NCBI GenBank assembly: GCA_963844885.1
Contig: CAWJQA010000015.1
Coordinates: 1-64,000 of the forward strand
Length of the DNA: 64,000 nucleotides
Source: DATMER01 sp963844885
GTDB lineage: Bacteria; Acidobacteriota; Thermoanaerobaculia; Multivoradales; UBA5704
Reading direction: 5' to 3'
How positions within the stretch are numbered: position 1 is the first letter of the stretch; each line of letters begins with the position of its first letter. Shown here one piece after another: positions 32,416 to 41,767 of the stretch. The notes beneath the pieces were generated by a model. The model made no database searches. It saw only the letters and a program-made list of their open reading frames with translations, and had not been told where the DNA came from. Position numbers and translations under genes: made by a program.

Positions 32416-35271
32416 ATGAGGAAAACAACGAAACTCCGCCTTGTATTCGCGCTCGTACTCGCGATTACTCTCGCTCTTCCCGTCCTGGTTCTGCCGGGCT
32501 CCGCATCGGCCGCTTCGGAGCCCCCCGCGTCTCTCCTCGATCCTCGGGAGATCCACCTCGCCGACCTCGTCCAACTCACCCATGGGGGCGAGAACGCCGA
32601 GGCCTATTGGTCTCCCGACAGCCGGGAGCTCACATTTCAATCCACCCGCCCTCCCTACGCCTGCGACCAGATCTTCCGCATGCCTGGGGACCGTCCGGCC
32701 GAGCCTTCCCTGATCTCCACCGGGAAGGGCCGTACGACCTGCGCCTACTACACGGCCGACGGGAAACGGGTTCTCTACTCCTCGACCCATCTCGCCGGCG
32801 ACGCCTGCCCGCCGGTTCCCGACCGCTCCCAGGGCTACGTCTGGCCCATCGATCCCAACTTCGAGGTCTGGAGCGCGCTCCCCGACGGCTCGGACCTGAA
32901 GCGCATCACGGACAACCACGCCTACGACGCCGAATCCACGGTCTGTCCCGTGGACGGCTCCGTGATCTTCACTTCCACCCGCGACGGCGACCTCGACCTC
33001 TACCGCATGCGGCCGGACGGCACCAACGTCACCCGTCTGACCGACGTGCCAGGATACGACGGCGGCGCCTTCTTCTCGAACGACTGCAAGAAGATCGTCT
33101 GGCGCGCCTCCCGGCCGGCCCCCGGCCCGGAGCTCGACGACTACCGCAAGCTCCTCGGACAGGGACTCGTCCGGCCCACGAAGCTGGAGATCTGGGTGGC
33201 CGACGTGGACGGCCAATCGATCCGGAACGCCCATCAGGTCACCCAACTCGGAGCCGCCTCCTTCGCACCATCGTTCTTCCCCTCCGGGGAGAGGATCCTC
33301 TTTTCCTCGAACTACGGCGATCCCAAGGGACGTGAGTTTGACGTGTGGGCCGTAAACGTGGACGGGAGCGGCCTGGAGCGTATCACGTACAGCCCCGGGT
33401 TTGACGGATTTCCTCTCATTTCGCCCGACGGCACCCATCTCGCCTTCTCCTCCAACCGCGGCAACGGCGCGCCCGGCGAGACCAACGTCTTCACCGCCCG
33501 CTGGGTGCAGGAGCCGGAGACGGCCCCGAAGACGGCCGAGGCGAAGCGCTATCTCGACGACGTCCGCTGGCTCGCCGACGACGCCCGGGAAGGCCGCGGG
33601 ATCGGCTCCAAGGGATTGGAGGAGTCTTCCCGGTACATCGAAAGCCGCTTCAAGGAGCTGGGCATCGAACCGGCCGGTGAAGGCGGTACATACTTCCAGC
33701 GCTTCGACGCGCCCGTGGCCGTGGAGGCGAAACAGGCCGAGATGACCCTCGACGGCCAGGCCGTGGCCCGCGTCGATTTCGAGCCGGCGTCGTTCTCCGC
33801 CTCGGGGACGGTCGAAGGCGAGGTGGTCGCCGCCGGCTACGGCATTACTACCCTCGGGACTACCCCCGGGACCGCGCCCGAGCTTTCCGTCGACGACTAC
33901 AAGGGCGTCGACGCCAAGGGGAAGATCGTCGTCGTCCGCCGCTTCGTGCCGCCGGGCGAGACCTTCAAGGTGGAGGCGAACGAGCGCCGGTACGGCGACT
34001 TCCGCTTCAAGGCCTGGAACGCCCGCGAGCACGGCGCCATCGGCTTGATCGTGGTCGACGCGCCGCTCGTCGCCGCCAAGGGAGGGGAGACCGAGCCGAT
34101 GCCCGGCGAGGCGCCGCTCCCGGCGCTGCGGCTCGACAGCGGCCTCTCCCTGGCCTCCAACGACGCGGGCATCCCCGTCGTGACGCTCTCCCGCGCTGCG
34201 GGCAGCCCACTGTTCGAAGGCGGTGAGCACCGGCATCGCGCCTCGATCGCGGTGGAGCTGGTCCACCGCTTCGAGCCGGCGGTCAACGTCGCCGGCGTCA
34301 TCCGCGCCGGCGCGGCCGATGCGAAAGACCGTCTCCCGGGCGCCGTCCTGGTCGGGGCCCACTACGATCACATCGGCCTCGGCGGCCCCTCCTCGCTCAG
34401 CCCGGACGCCCACGAGCCGCACAACGGCGCCGACGACAACGCCTCGGGAACGGCCGCCGTCCTGGAAGTGGGACGCATCCTGACCGCGCGCCGCGCCGAG
34501 CTGCGCCGGGACGTCTACCTCGTCGCCTTCTCCGGCGAGGAACTGGGAGTCCTGGGCTCCACCGCCTTCACCCGCCACCCTCCCGGCAACCTGAAGCTGA
34601 GCGACCTCGAAGCCATGCTCAACATGGACATGGTCGGACGGCTGCGCGGCAACGCCCTGTCGGTACTGGGAGCCGACTCCGCGGAGGAGTGGCGGGACCT
34701 CGTCAACCCCGCCTGCCAGAAAGCGGGGCTCGCCTGCACCCCCAGCGGCGACGGCTACGGGCCTTCCGACCAGTACCCGTTCTACGCCGCGGGCGTGCCG
34801 GTGCTCCACTTCTTCACCGGCGCCCACGAGGACTACCACAAGGTCTCGGACGACGCCGACAAGATCAACGCCGACGGCGGCGCCCGGATCGCCTCGCTGG
34901 TGGCGGACCTTGCCGAGGAGCTCTCCGGCCGGTCCACCCGACTGACCTACAAGAACATGCCGGCCCCCATGCCCAAGGGCGACGCACGCTCGTCGGGAGC
35001 CTCGCTCGGAACCGTTCCCGACTATGCCGGCGACGGCCGCCCCGGAGTCCTCCTTTCGGGAGTGCGGGCCGGGAGCCCGGCCGAGGCGGCGGGCATCCAG
35101 CGCGGCGACCTCCTCGTCGAGCTGGCCGGGGCTCCGATCCGTGACATCCACGACTTCATGTACGTGCTGCGCCGCTCCAAGCCGGGTGAGAAGGCGACCG
35201 TCGTGGTGGTGCGGGATGGACAGCGCGTCTCGCTCGACGTCACCTTCGGCGTCAGCCAGGGAATCCGTTGA
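32416..35271 (+). CDS. Exported M28 metallopeptidase with TolB-like propeller and PDZ domain
   Basis: The product is 951 aa. The signal peptide spans about residues 1-32. A TolB/WD40-like propeller follows (about 50-370; AYWSPDSRELTFQS, DLYRMRPDGTNVTRLTDVPG). Then come a PA-like insert (about 400-620) and an M28 zinc peptidase with VGAHYDHIGLGG, NGADDNASGTAAVLE, FSGEELGVLGS and LNMDMVGRL, supplying His, Asp, Glu and Asp ligands. A PDZ domain ends the protein (SPAEAAGIQRGDLLVELAG). It is a secreted or periplasmic aminopeptidase. The next gene, another peptidase-like protein, starts 17 bp on, so the two likely work together in peptide use. Confidence 0.92.
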   Translation: MRKTTKLRLVFALVLAITLALPVLVLPGSASAASEPPASLLDPREIHLADLVQLTHGGENAEAYWSPDSRELTFQSTRPPYACDQIFRMPGDRPAEPSLISTGKGRTTCAYYTADGKRVLYSSTHLAGDACPPVPDRSQGYVWPIDPNFEVWSALPDGSDLKRITDNHAYDAESTVCPVDGSVIFTSTRDGDLDLYRMRPDGTNVTRLTDVPGYDGGAFFSNDCKKIVWRASRPAPGPELDDYRKLLGQGLVRPTKLEIWVADVDGQSIRNAHQVTQLGAASFAPSFFPSGERILFSSNYGDPKGREFDVWAVNVDGSGLERITYSPGFDGFPLISPDGTHLAFSSNRGNGAPGETNVFTARWVQEPETAPKTAEAKRYLDDVRWLADDAREGRGIGSKGLEESSRYIESRFKELGIEPAGEGGTYFQRFDAPVAVEAKQAEMTLDGQAVARVDFEPASFSASGTVEGEVVAAGYGITTLGTTPGTAPELSVDDYKGVDAKGKIVVVRRFVPPGETFKVEANERRYGDFRFKAWNAREHGAIGLIVVDAPLVAAKGGETEPMPGEAPLPALRLDSGLSLASNDAGIPVVTLSRAAGSPLFEGGEHRHRASIAVELVHRFEPAVNVAGVIRAGAADAKDRLPGAVLVGAHYDHIGLGGPSSLSPDAHEPHNGADDNASGTAAVLEVGRILTARRAELRRDVYLVAFSGEELGVLGSTAFTRHPPGNLKLSDLEAMLNMDMVGRLRGNALSVLGADSAEEWRDLVNPACQKAGLACTPSGDGYGPSDQYPFYAAGVPVLHFFTGAHEDYHKVSDDADKINADGGARIASLVADLAEELSGRSTRLTYKNMPAPMPKGDARSSGASLGTVPDYAGDGRPGVLLSGVRAGSPAEAAGIQRGDLLVELAGAPIRDIHDFMYVLRRSKPGEKATVVVVRDGQRVSLDVTFGVSQGIR

Positions 35272-35288
35272 AAGGAGAGGCCGAGCTC

Positions 35289-37169
35289 ATGAAACGCAAT
35301 CTTCTATTGTCCGTGCTGCTGTCCGTTCTGGCGCTGTCCGGGCCGGCCGCCGCCGCCGGGCCGCGCGACGACTTCGCCCGCTATCTGGATGAGTTCCCGG
35401 CCACACAAGGCAAGACGGCTGAGAGCGAGCGCGTCGACGCGCTCTACCGGCACCAGTGGGATTTCAGCCTGATGGAGTTCCCCGAGTTTGCCACGGCCCT
35501 CGGCGTGCCGGGCCAGAACGGCCGCTGGACCGACGAATCGCTCGCGGCCATCCAGGCTCGCGACGCCCTCGCTCCCAAGCTGCTGGCCGCCGCCGAGTCG
35601 ATCGACCGCGAGAAGCTGGAGCCGAAGGACCGCGTCAGCTACGACCTCTTTCTTCGCGGCGCCAGAGAGAGCGTCGAAGGCCTGCGCTTCCCCGGCGAGC
35701 TCCTGGCCATCAGCCAGCTCGGCGGGCTCCAACAGGGCATCCCCGGCACCCTCATCCAGGCACCCACGAAGACCGTCAAGGACTATGAAGACATCCTCTC
35801 CCGCCTGCGCGGTGTTCCGGCCGTGGTGGACCAGACCCTGGAGCTGCTGGAAAAGGGGCTCGCCACCGGCGTGACGCCGCCGCGCATCACCCTGCGCGAC
35901 GTACCCGGCCAGGTCGAGGCGCTCATCCCGGACGACCCCATGAAAAGCGCTCTTCTCGAACCGTTCACCCGCATTCCGGAAGCCCTCCCGGCACCGGACC
36001 GCGGCCGGCTCACCCGCGAAGCCGTGCAGATCTACCAGGAGCAGGTGGTGCCGTCGTTGCGCAAGCTCCACCGCTACCTGGAAGAGACCTATATCCCGGG
36101 CGCCCGCGAGTCCATTGCCATGAGCGCTCTGCCGGACGGCCAGGCCTGGTATGCCTACAACGTCAAACAGATCACCACGACGGACCTGACCCCACAGCAG
36201 ATCCACGAGCTCGGCCTCTCCGAGGTCAAGCGCATCCGCGCCGAGATGGACAAGGTCATCGCCGCGACCGGTTTCAAGGGGACTTTCGAAGAGTTTCTGA
36301 CCTTCCTGCGGACCGATCCGCGCTTTTTTTACGACAAGCCCGAAGATCTCGTGACGGGCTACCGTGATATCGCCAAGCGCGTCGATCCGGAGCTGGTGAA
36401 GCTCTTCGGCCGCCTGCCGCGCCTGCCGTACGGCGTGCGGCCGATTCCGGCCTATGCGGAGAAGAGCCAGACCACGGCCTACTACGACGACGGCAGTGCG
36501 GCCGCGGGCCGGCCCGGCTACTTCAGCGTCAACACCTACGATCTGAAATCCCGTCCCAAGTGGGAGATGGAGCCCTTGACCCTGCACGAGTCCGTGCCGG
36601 GCCACCACCTCCAGATCTCGCTGACGCAGGAGCTGGAAGGCGTACCCGAGTGGCGAAAATACCAGGGCTACACCGTCTTCGTGGAAGGCTGGGCGCTCTA
36701 CGCCGAGAGCCTGGGCGAGGAAATGGGTTTCTACAAGGACCCCTACTCGAAATTCGGCCAGCTCACCTACGAGATGTGGCGCGCGATCCGCCTGGTGGTG
36801 GATACCGGCATGCACTCCATGGGCTGGACCCGCGACCAGGCCCTCGACTACTTCAGGAAGAACGCGGGCAAGACCGAGCACGAGATGGTGGTCGAGGTCG
36901 ATCGTTACATCGTGACCCCCGGCCAGGCCCTGGCCTACAAGCTCGGTGAGCTGAAGATCAAAGAGCTGCGCGCCTACGCAACCCAGGAGCTCGGGGACGC
37001 CTTCGACGTCCGCGCTTTCCACGACCAGGTGCTCGGCAACGGCGCCGTGCCCATCGACGTCCTGGAGAAGAACATCCGGGACTGGGTGAAAGGGGTGAAG
37101 GAGAACGAGTTGATAGAATCACGTTCCCAACCGTCCGCAACGAGGGAGAGCCATGAGCACGAGAGGTGA
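35289..37169 (+). CDS. DUF885 family exported peptidase-like protein
   Basis: The product is 626 aa. It has a signal peptide (MKRNLLLSVLLSVLALSGPA). The family hallmark LHESVPGHHLQ (a zinc-site HExxxGHH) is present near residue 440, with TVFVEGWALYAESLGEEMG downstream providing further ligands. DUF885 proteins are thought to be zinc carboxypeptidase-like. The ATG at 35289 is chosen because AAGGAG lies 11 bases upstream; a TTG seven codons earlier overlaps the previous stop. It follows the M28 peptidase closely and overlaps the desaturase gene by 17 bp. Confidence 0.9.
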   Translation: MKRNLLLSVLLSVLALSGPAAAAGPRDDFARYLDEFPATQGKTAESERVDALYRHQWDFSLMEFPEFATALGVPGQNGRWTDESLAAIQARDALAPKLLAAAESIDREKLEPKDRVSYDLFLRGARESVEGLRFPGELLAISQLGGLQQGIPGTLIQAPTKTVKDYEDILSRLRGVPAVVDQTLELLEKGLATGVTPPRITLRDVPGQVEALIPDDPMKSALLEPFTRIPEALPAPDRGRLTREAVQIYQEQVVPSLRKLHRYLEETYIPGARESIAMSALPDGQAWYAYNVKQITTTDLTPQQIHELGLSEVKRIRAEMDKVIAATGFKGTFEEFLTFLRTDPRFFYDKPEDLVTGYRDIAKRVDPELVKLFGRLPRLPYGVRPIPAYAEKSQTTAYYDDGSAAAGRPGYFSVNTYDLKSRPKWEMEPLTLHESVPGHHLQISLTQELEGVPEWRKYQGYTVFVEGWALYAESLGEEMGFYKDPYSKFGQLTYEMWRAIRLVVDTGMHSMGWTRDQALDYFRKNAGKTEHEMVVEVDRYIVTPGQALAYKLGELKIKELRAYATQELGDAFDVRAFHDQVLGNGAVPIDVLEKNIRDWVKGVKENELIESRSQPSATRESHEHER

Positions 37170-38235
37170 TGCCGTTCTGGTGATGGACCGCGATCCGGCG
37201 GTGCGCGAAGACCTGAGGACGGCCTGGCGCACCGCCCGCCGGTTCCTGCGCTTGCAGAAGGACCATCCGCTCTGGCTGCGGCGGCAGGCCTGGGCCGACC
37301 GCCTGCTCGCGGCCGAGTGGATCGGCCTGATCGCCGTCACCTACGGGATCATCTTCGCGCCGCTGTCGGCGATCCCCTGGGCTCTGAAGATCGCTCTCCT
37401 GATCCCCTGGAGCCTCTACTCCAGCCTGGCCATGGACGTGGCGGTCCACTACTTCAACCACTGGCCGCCGTTCCGCCGCGAGGGGCTGAACATCGTGCTG
37501 CGGGCGCTGGGGGTGCTCGTCTTCTTCAGCCCCTTGGAGGTGCGCTACCACCATTGGCAGCACCACCGGTACAACGATCCCTTCGACGATCCGCAGACCG
37601 CGCTTCAGGAGATTGCATCCAGGCCGGGGTGGAGGAGCTGGGCGGCGCTCGGGAAGTACCTCGGCAAGGAGACGGCGCGCTCGATCTGGGGTTTCCTCCC
37701 CTGGTCGGAAAATCCGCCCTACATCCGGTCCCTGAAATCCTCGAAGCCGGCGCACTGGCGAGAGATCGTCCTCACGCGCTGGGCCGGCCCATGCTGGCTG
37801 GTGGTGATGCTGGTCTTGCGACCCGCGGAGACCGCCTTCCTCCTGATCCCCGCCACGCTCCTGGTGGCGCCGCTCGGCAGCTTCATCATGAACCTGACCG
37901 ACCACGCGCCGAGCGATCTCACGCACCCCTTCCGGCAAGCCACCTGGCTGGAACCGGGGACCAGGATGGAGCGCTGGATCTCGGTCGTGAACCATCAGAC
38001 GGCGGCCACGCACCTGACGCATCACCTCTTCCCGCAGGTTCACTGGATCCACATGCGCCGCCTCCAGCGCCGCATGCGCAGGCTCTACACTCGCTACGAC
38101 GCGCCGCGCTCGATGGTCGTCAACACGACGCTCCTGGGCAACCCGCTGGCGCTGGTGAAGGTGCTGGGAAGACTGAAGAGGCTCCGGCCGGTCGCCGAGC
38201 GTTGGCCGGCGACGGAGGCGGTGTCCGGGGGCTGA
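37153..38235 (+). CDS. Membrane fatty-acid desaturase family protein
   Basis: The product is 360 aa with about four membrane helices. Three histidine clusters typical of di-iron desaturases/hydroxylases are present: HYFNH (near 97), HHWQHH (near 136) and HLTHHLFP (near 287), plus TDHAP. It should act on acyl lipids in the inner membrane. GAGGGAG lies before the ATG. The start lies within the end of the DUF885 gene, so the genes are coupled, though the functional link is unclear. Substrate position and chain cannot be told. Confidence 0.88.
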   Translation: MSTRGDAVLVMDRDPAVREDLRTAWRTARRFLRLQKDHPLWLRRQAWADRLLAAEWIGLIAVTYGIIFAPLSAIPWALKIALLIPWSLYSSLAMDVAVHYFNHWPPFRREGLNIVLRALGVLVFFSPLEVRYHHWQHHRYNDPFDDPQTALQEIASRPGWRSWAALGKYLGKETARSIWGFLPWSENPPYIRSLKSSKPAHWREIVLTRWAGPCWLVVMLVLRPAETAFLLIPATLLVAPLGSFIMNLTDHAPSDLTHPFRQATWLEPGTRMERWISVVNHQTAATHLTHHLFPQVHWIHMRRLQRRMRRLYTRYDAPRSMVVNTTLLGNPLALVKVLGRLKRLRPVAERWPATEAVSGG

Positions 38236-38295
38236 CCTGCACTCAGCCGCGTACTTGCATTCAAAGGCACCCCTTCGCGCGTTTCGATCTCTGTA

Positions 38296-38682
38296 ATGCC
38301 AACTTCAGTCTCGGTAGTAGAAAAAACGCCAGATTCCTTGTCGATGGCCAAGGAAGGCAAGGATGCTTCGGACGCGTCAATAAATGTACGCGGGCAGGAA
38401 TCAGGTTCCGACGTGAAGATACCAATCGGATCTGTGGCAGAGTCGGATCTCGCGGCCGAGGGTGTGGAAGAACCTATAAAGCTTATCCTGTTGGCGATAG
38501 TTGGCGTCGTGATAGCCGTATTAACGATGGGCAGTTTGTCTCAGGCTTTGATGGAAAAAGATCCCGTCGCTTTTGTCACAGGAAGCGTTCTTGTCTGGGT
38601 TCTCTATAGAATTGCTCGGGAGTTTTGGAGAAGAAGGTACCAGGGCGATCTCCCAGATGAGGACGGTATCGGGGACAAGTAG
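38296..38682 (+). CDS. Small two-helix membrane protein, unknown
   Basis: The product is 128 aa (or 112 from the second ATG at 38344). A polar, Ser/Asp-rich N-terminal half precedes two hydrophobic helices (KLILLAIVGVVIAVLTMG and DPVAFVTGSVLVWVLY) and a basic then acidic tail. Codon use is less GC-biased than its neighbours, consistent with recent acquisition or low constraint. No ribosome site is obvious and no family is recognised. The 265 bp that follow (38683-38947) contain only short fragments in mixed frames. Confidence 0.5.
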   Translation: MPTSVSVVEKTPDSLSMAKEGKDASDASINVRGQESGSDVKIPIGSVAESDLAAEGVEEPIKLILLAIVGVVIAVLTMGSLSQALMEKDPVAFVTGSVLVWVLYRIAREFWRRRYQGDLPDEDGIGDK

Positions 38683-38947
38683 CGGAGGCGAGGAGTTTCC
38701 GTTTTTTCTTCTTCGGACTTCGGCCATTGGTTGGTTTGACCTGCCAGTTGGGAACAGGGGGCCAGCCGGTTCCTCAGGCTTCCCGGTGGCGGCGTAAGCG
38801 GGCCAGCTCCTCTTCCAGGAGCCGAATTCGCTCCTCGGCTCATGTGACCCAGGTTGCACGCGTGATGGCCCGGCACCTCCAGGACGAGATCGGTGCCTGG
38901 GGACCGTACCTCTCGATCTTCGACGCTCGGCACCTGCCATAGACGTC

Positions 38948-40582
38948 TCAACCGCCGGTCCTGCCGCACAGCATGGCCACGGCGGCGATCAACTCGCCGG
39001 CGTCGAACGGTTTGGCGATATGGAACTGAAAGCCGGCCATGAGGGCTCGTTGCCGGTCCTCGGCCCGCGCGAGGCCGGTCAGCGCGATCGCCGGCACGTT
39101 CCGGATTTCGCTTCCGGTCAACGAGCGGATTTCCTGGAGAAGTTGATAGCCGCTCTTGCCCGGGAGCTGGATGTCGCTCAACAGCACATCGGGCTTGAAC
39201 GATTCGAGCACGCGAAGCGCCTCGTCGGCCGAGCTTGCGGCCGCGACCTCCGCGCCGCAGGCCTGAAGGATCTGGCCGACCATGATGCGGCCGTCCGTCT
39301 CGTCGTCGACCAGCAGGATCCGGAGGTCACGGAGGTCGGGCAGCCGGCCGAGCTCTCCGAATGCGGTCTCGCGCCGCCGGGGCAGGCTCTCTTCATCGCC
39401 GGGAACCAGGCGCGGCAGAGCAAACGTCAGGGTTGCGCCAACGTTGGGGCCCGCGCTCGCGGCACGGACCGAGCCGCCATGCAACTCGACGATCTGCTTG
39501 ACGATCGCCAGCCCGAGCCCGAGCCCGCTGAGGCGCCCGTCCGGTGAGCTTTCCGCCTGCCAGAGGCGGTCGAACACGCGAGGCAGGTACCGCGGATCGA
39601 TGCCCAGGCCCGTGTCCTTCACGCTGACTTCGATCCGGTCGTCCACCCGTTCCAGCGCAACCACGATGCTGCCGCCTTCGGGTGTGAACTTGATGGCATT
39701 CGAAAGCAGATTGATCAGCACCTGTTGCAAGCGGTTGAAGTCGCCTAGCACCAGTCCAGGCGCGGGATCGAGATCGGTCCGCAGTTGGAGAACCTTGGCG
39801 TCCGCCAGCGGCTTGATGATGTGGATCGCGGACTTCACGATCTCGTCGAGCTCCACGGGACGCAGGTTCAAGCGAACCTTGCCCTCGATGATGCGGCTCA
39901 TGTCCAGGAGGTCTTCGATGAGCCGCACCTGAGCCTGGCAGTTGCGCTGGATCGCATCCAGGCTCTCCGGGACCTTCTCGGGCTGGATGTGGCCGGCGCG
40001 AAGCAGTTGGACGTATCCGAGGACGGCGGTGAGCGGCGTTCGCAGCTCATGAGAAAGGACGGACAGAAACTCATCCTTGATCCGGTTGGCGCGCTCGGCT
40101 TCGCCGCGGGCCGTCTTTTCGCGAGCCAGCAATTCATCGCGTTCCGTCTCCGTCCTCTTGCGTTCCTCGATCTCTCGCGTGAGCTCTTCATTGAGCAGGG
40201 CTAGGCCGGGGAGCCGGAGCGCCTTCGGAGTGACCAGGGTGAGCGCGGCGACCGTGGACCAGGACACCAGCGCGGTGACGACCTTGGCCAGGCCCGCCAA
40301 GCGGTAGAGCGGTTTCCAAAAGATGATCGCTTCAATGAGGTGCGTCGTGCCGCAGGCGAAGATGAAGGCGACGAAGAGCCAGAAGATCCGAGGGAAAGGG
40401 ACGTCTTTCCGGCGCAACACGAAATAAGCAATCACCAGCGGGATGGCTGTATAGGCAGCGAAGATCCCCAGATCCGAAACGATGTGCAGCAGGCCCAGCT
40501 CTCGGGACCACACGCCGCACTGCCAGCGCGGCATGAAACCGCTGGTGTCGAAGGGATTCAAAGAGGAAAGTAGCTCGCCCAT
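38948..40582 (-). CDS. Hybrid histidine kinase with ethylene-receptor-type sensor domain
   Basis: The product is 544 aa. The N-terminal three-helix domain (about 30-120) matches the plant/cyanobacterial ethylene-binding domain: D37, Y44, I47, P48, I74, C77 and H81 correspond in spacing to ETR1 D25, Y32, I35, P36, I62, C65 and H69 (local motif FACGTTHLIE). A short coiled linker, HisKA (SHELRTPLTAVLGY, H178), HATPase (NLLSNAIKFTPEGG, DTGLGI, GLGLGLAIVKQI) and a C-terminal receiver (LLVDDE; phospho-acceptor D470 in SDIQLPG) follow. It is a single-gene unit without an adjacent DNA-binding regulator. The sensing role is inferred from these residues. Confidence 0.9.
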   Translation of the reverse strand: MGELLSSLNPFDTSGFMPRWQCGVWSRELGLLHIVSDLGIFAAYTAIPLVIAYFVLRRKDVPFPRIFWLFVAFIFACGTTHLIEAIIFWKPLYRLAGLAKVVTALVSWSTVAALTLVTPKALRLPGLALLNEELTREIEERKRTETERDELLAREKTARGEAERANRIKDEFLSVLSHELRTPLTAVLGYVQLLRAGHIQPEKVPESLDAIQRNCQAQVRLIEDLLDMSRIIEGKVRLNLRPVELDEIVKSAIHIIKPLADAKVLQLRTDLDPAPGLVLGDFNRLQQVLINLLSNAIKFTPEGGSIVVALERVDDRIEVSVKDTGLGIDPRYLPRVFDRLWQAESSPDGRLSGLGLGLAIVKQIVELHGGSVRAASAGPNVGATLTFALPRLVPGDEESLPRRRETAFGELGRLPDLRDLRILLVDDETDGRIMVGQILQACGAEVAAASSADEALRVLESFKPDVLLSDIQLPGKSGYQLLQEIRSLTGSEIRNVPAIALTGLARAEDRQRALMAGFQFHIAKPFDAGELIAAVAMLCGRTGG

Positions 40583-40886
40583 GAGGGCAAAGCTAGCACA
40601 GGCCCGGCTTGCATCGTGCGCCGAGGGCGGTGCCTGGGGAGCCTGAAGAGGCTCTCTGCCGTGCCTCCCTCTTCCAATCGTCCCGACGGATTACCCGCAT
40701 CAGAGCACGAAACCCGCCGAGGCGCAACCGGGCTCTCCTTTGTGATGGAAGCACGGGCAGGCTCGCCGGAGGACGCGCTGGCCGGCCGGTTCCTCGATCC
40801 GGCGCCTTGCCGTAAGGATCTGGTAGGCTGGCAGCCTTGTCGAGGCCCCCGGATTCCCCCGCAACCCTCGAAGCTCTTGGCCTGCT
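40583..40886. other. Intergenic stretch, no gene seen
   Basis: These 304 bp lie between the divergent histidine kinase and PEP-mutase-family genes and should contain both promoters. I see no conserved frame, no clear -35/-10 pair and no strong hairpin. Confidence 0.5.
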
Positions 40887-41726
40887 ATGAACAGAAAGAG
40901 AGAACAGTTCGCCTCAATGTTGGCGGCCCGCCTGCCGGTGCTCGGCGTGGGGGCCCACAATCCACTCACCGCGACGCTCGCGGAGCTCGCCGGTTTCGAT
41001 CTGCTGTGGCTGAGCAGCCTGGAGCTCACCGCCTCGCGCATGCTCCCCGACGCGAACCTCATCAGCTTCAGCGATGTGGTGCCTGTGCTGAGCGGGATCG
41101 CCATGGCGACCGGGCTTCCCATCATCGTCGACGGCGACAACGGCTACGGCAGCGATCAGGCCACCTATCTGGCTGCCCGCCACTTCGAGCAGGCCGGCGC
41201 CTCGGCGATCTGCATCGAGGACAATGCCTTTCCCAAGAGCAACTCGTTTTTCGAGAAGGGCGAGCACCGGCTGGAGGATATGAATGCCTTTTGCCGCCGC
41301 ATCGAGGCGGCGCGCGCCGGGTCCAGCAATCTCGTGGTGATCGCGCGCACCGAGGCTCTCGTGGCAGGGCTCGGTCCCTCCGAGGCGATCACGCGGGCTC
41401 GCGCTTACGTGGAGGCGGGAGCGGGCGCCATTTTCATCCAGACGAAGCGCGACACGTTTTCCCAGTACCAGACGGCGTTGGAACAGGTGAAGGGGATCGC
41501 TCCGGTGCTGCTCACTCCCACGGCCGTTCCCGATTGGACGACGGAGCAACTGCACGCGTTGGGGATCGACATCGTGATCCATGCCAATCTCGCGGTCAGG
41601 GCTCTGGTGCATGCCTTGCGAGATGTCTTCGCGCGGGTCCAGGGCGGCGCGTGCCTGGCGGAGCTCGAGAGCCAGATCTGCTCCATGAGCGATGTCCTGG
41701 ATCTGACCCACCGCGAAGTGGCGTAG
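40887..41726 (+). CDS. PEP mutase / isocitrate lyase superfamily enzyme
   Basis: The product is 279 aa, the usual length of the branch. Motifs are SSLELTASRMLPDANL (substrate loop), IIVDGDNGYGSD (metal-binding DGD-GYG) and CIEDNAFPKSNSF, the position of ED(K/N)-FPK-NS in PEP phosphomutases and phosphonopyruvate hydrolases, followed by VVIARTEAL. Lysine of the EDK motif is Asn here, which is seen in some hydrolase-like members. The reaction is probably on phosphonopyruvate, oxaloacetate or a similar 2-oxo acid; the exact substrate is unclear. No phosphonate genes are nearby. Confidence 0.85.
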   Translation: MNRKREQFASMLAARLPVLGVGAHNPLTATLAELAGFDLLWLSSLELTASRMLPDANLISFSDVVPVLSGIAMATGLPIIVDGDNGYGSDQATYLAARHFEQAGASAICIEDNAFPKSNSFFEKGEHRLEDMNAFCRRIEAARAGSSNLVVIARTEALVAGLGPSEAITRARAYVEAGAGAIFIQTKRDTFSQYQTALEQVKGIAPVLLTPTAVPDWTTEQLHALGIDIVIHANLAVRALVHALRDVFARVQGGACLAELESQICSMSDVLDLTHREVA

Positions 41727-41731
41727 AAGGT

Positions 41732-41759
41732 CCCGGGCCTCCCTGGAGGGAAGCCCGGG
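41732..41759. terminator. Hairpin between convergent genes, probable terminator
   Basis: CCCGGGCCTCCC-TGGA-GGGAAGCCCGGG forms a strong stem with one mismatch, six bases past the stop of the plus-strand gene and nine before the end of the minus-strand gene. Only a weak T-rich stretch (CTTTATT) follows on the plus side. Confidence 0.6.
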
Positions 41760-41767
41760 GAGTCGCT

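Noticed and set aside
32359..35151. Minus-strand open frame of 930 codons
   Set aside because: It is antisense to the M28 peptidase, whose domains are unambiguous on the plus strand.
38683..38947. Short coiled-coil-like frame (EERIRLLEEELARLRRH) on the minus strand
   Set aside because: It is only about 22 codons before a stop with no start; possibly the tail of a lost transposase or regulator, but not supportable.
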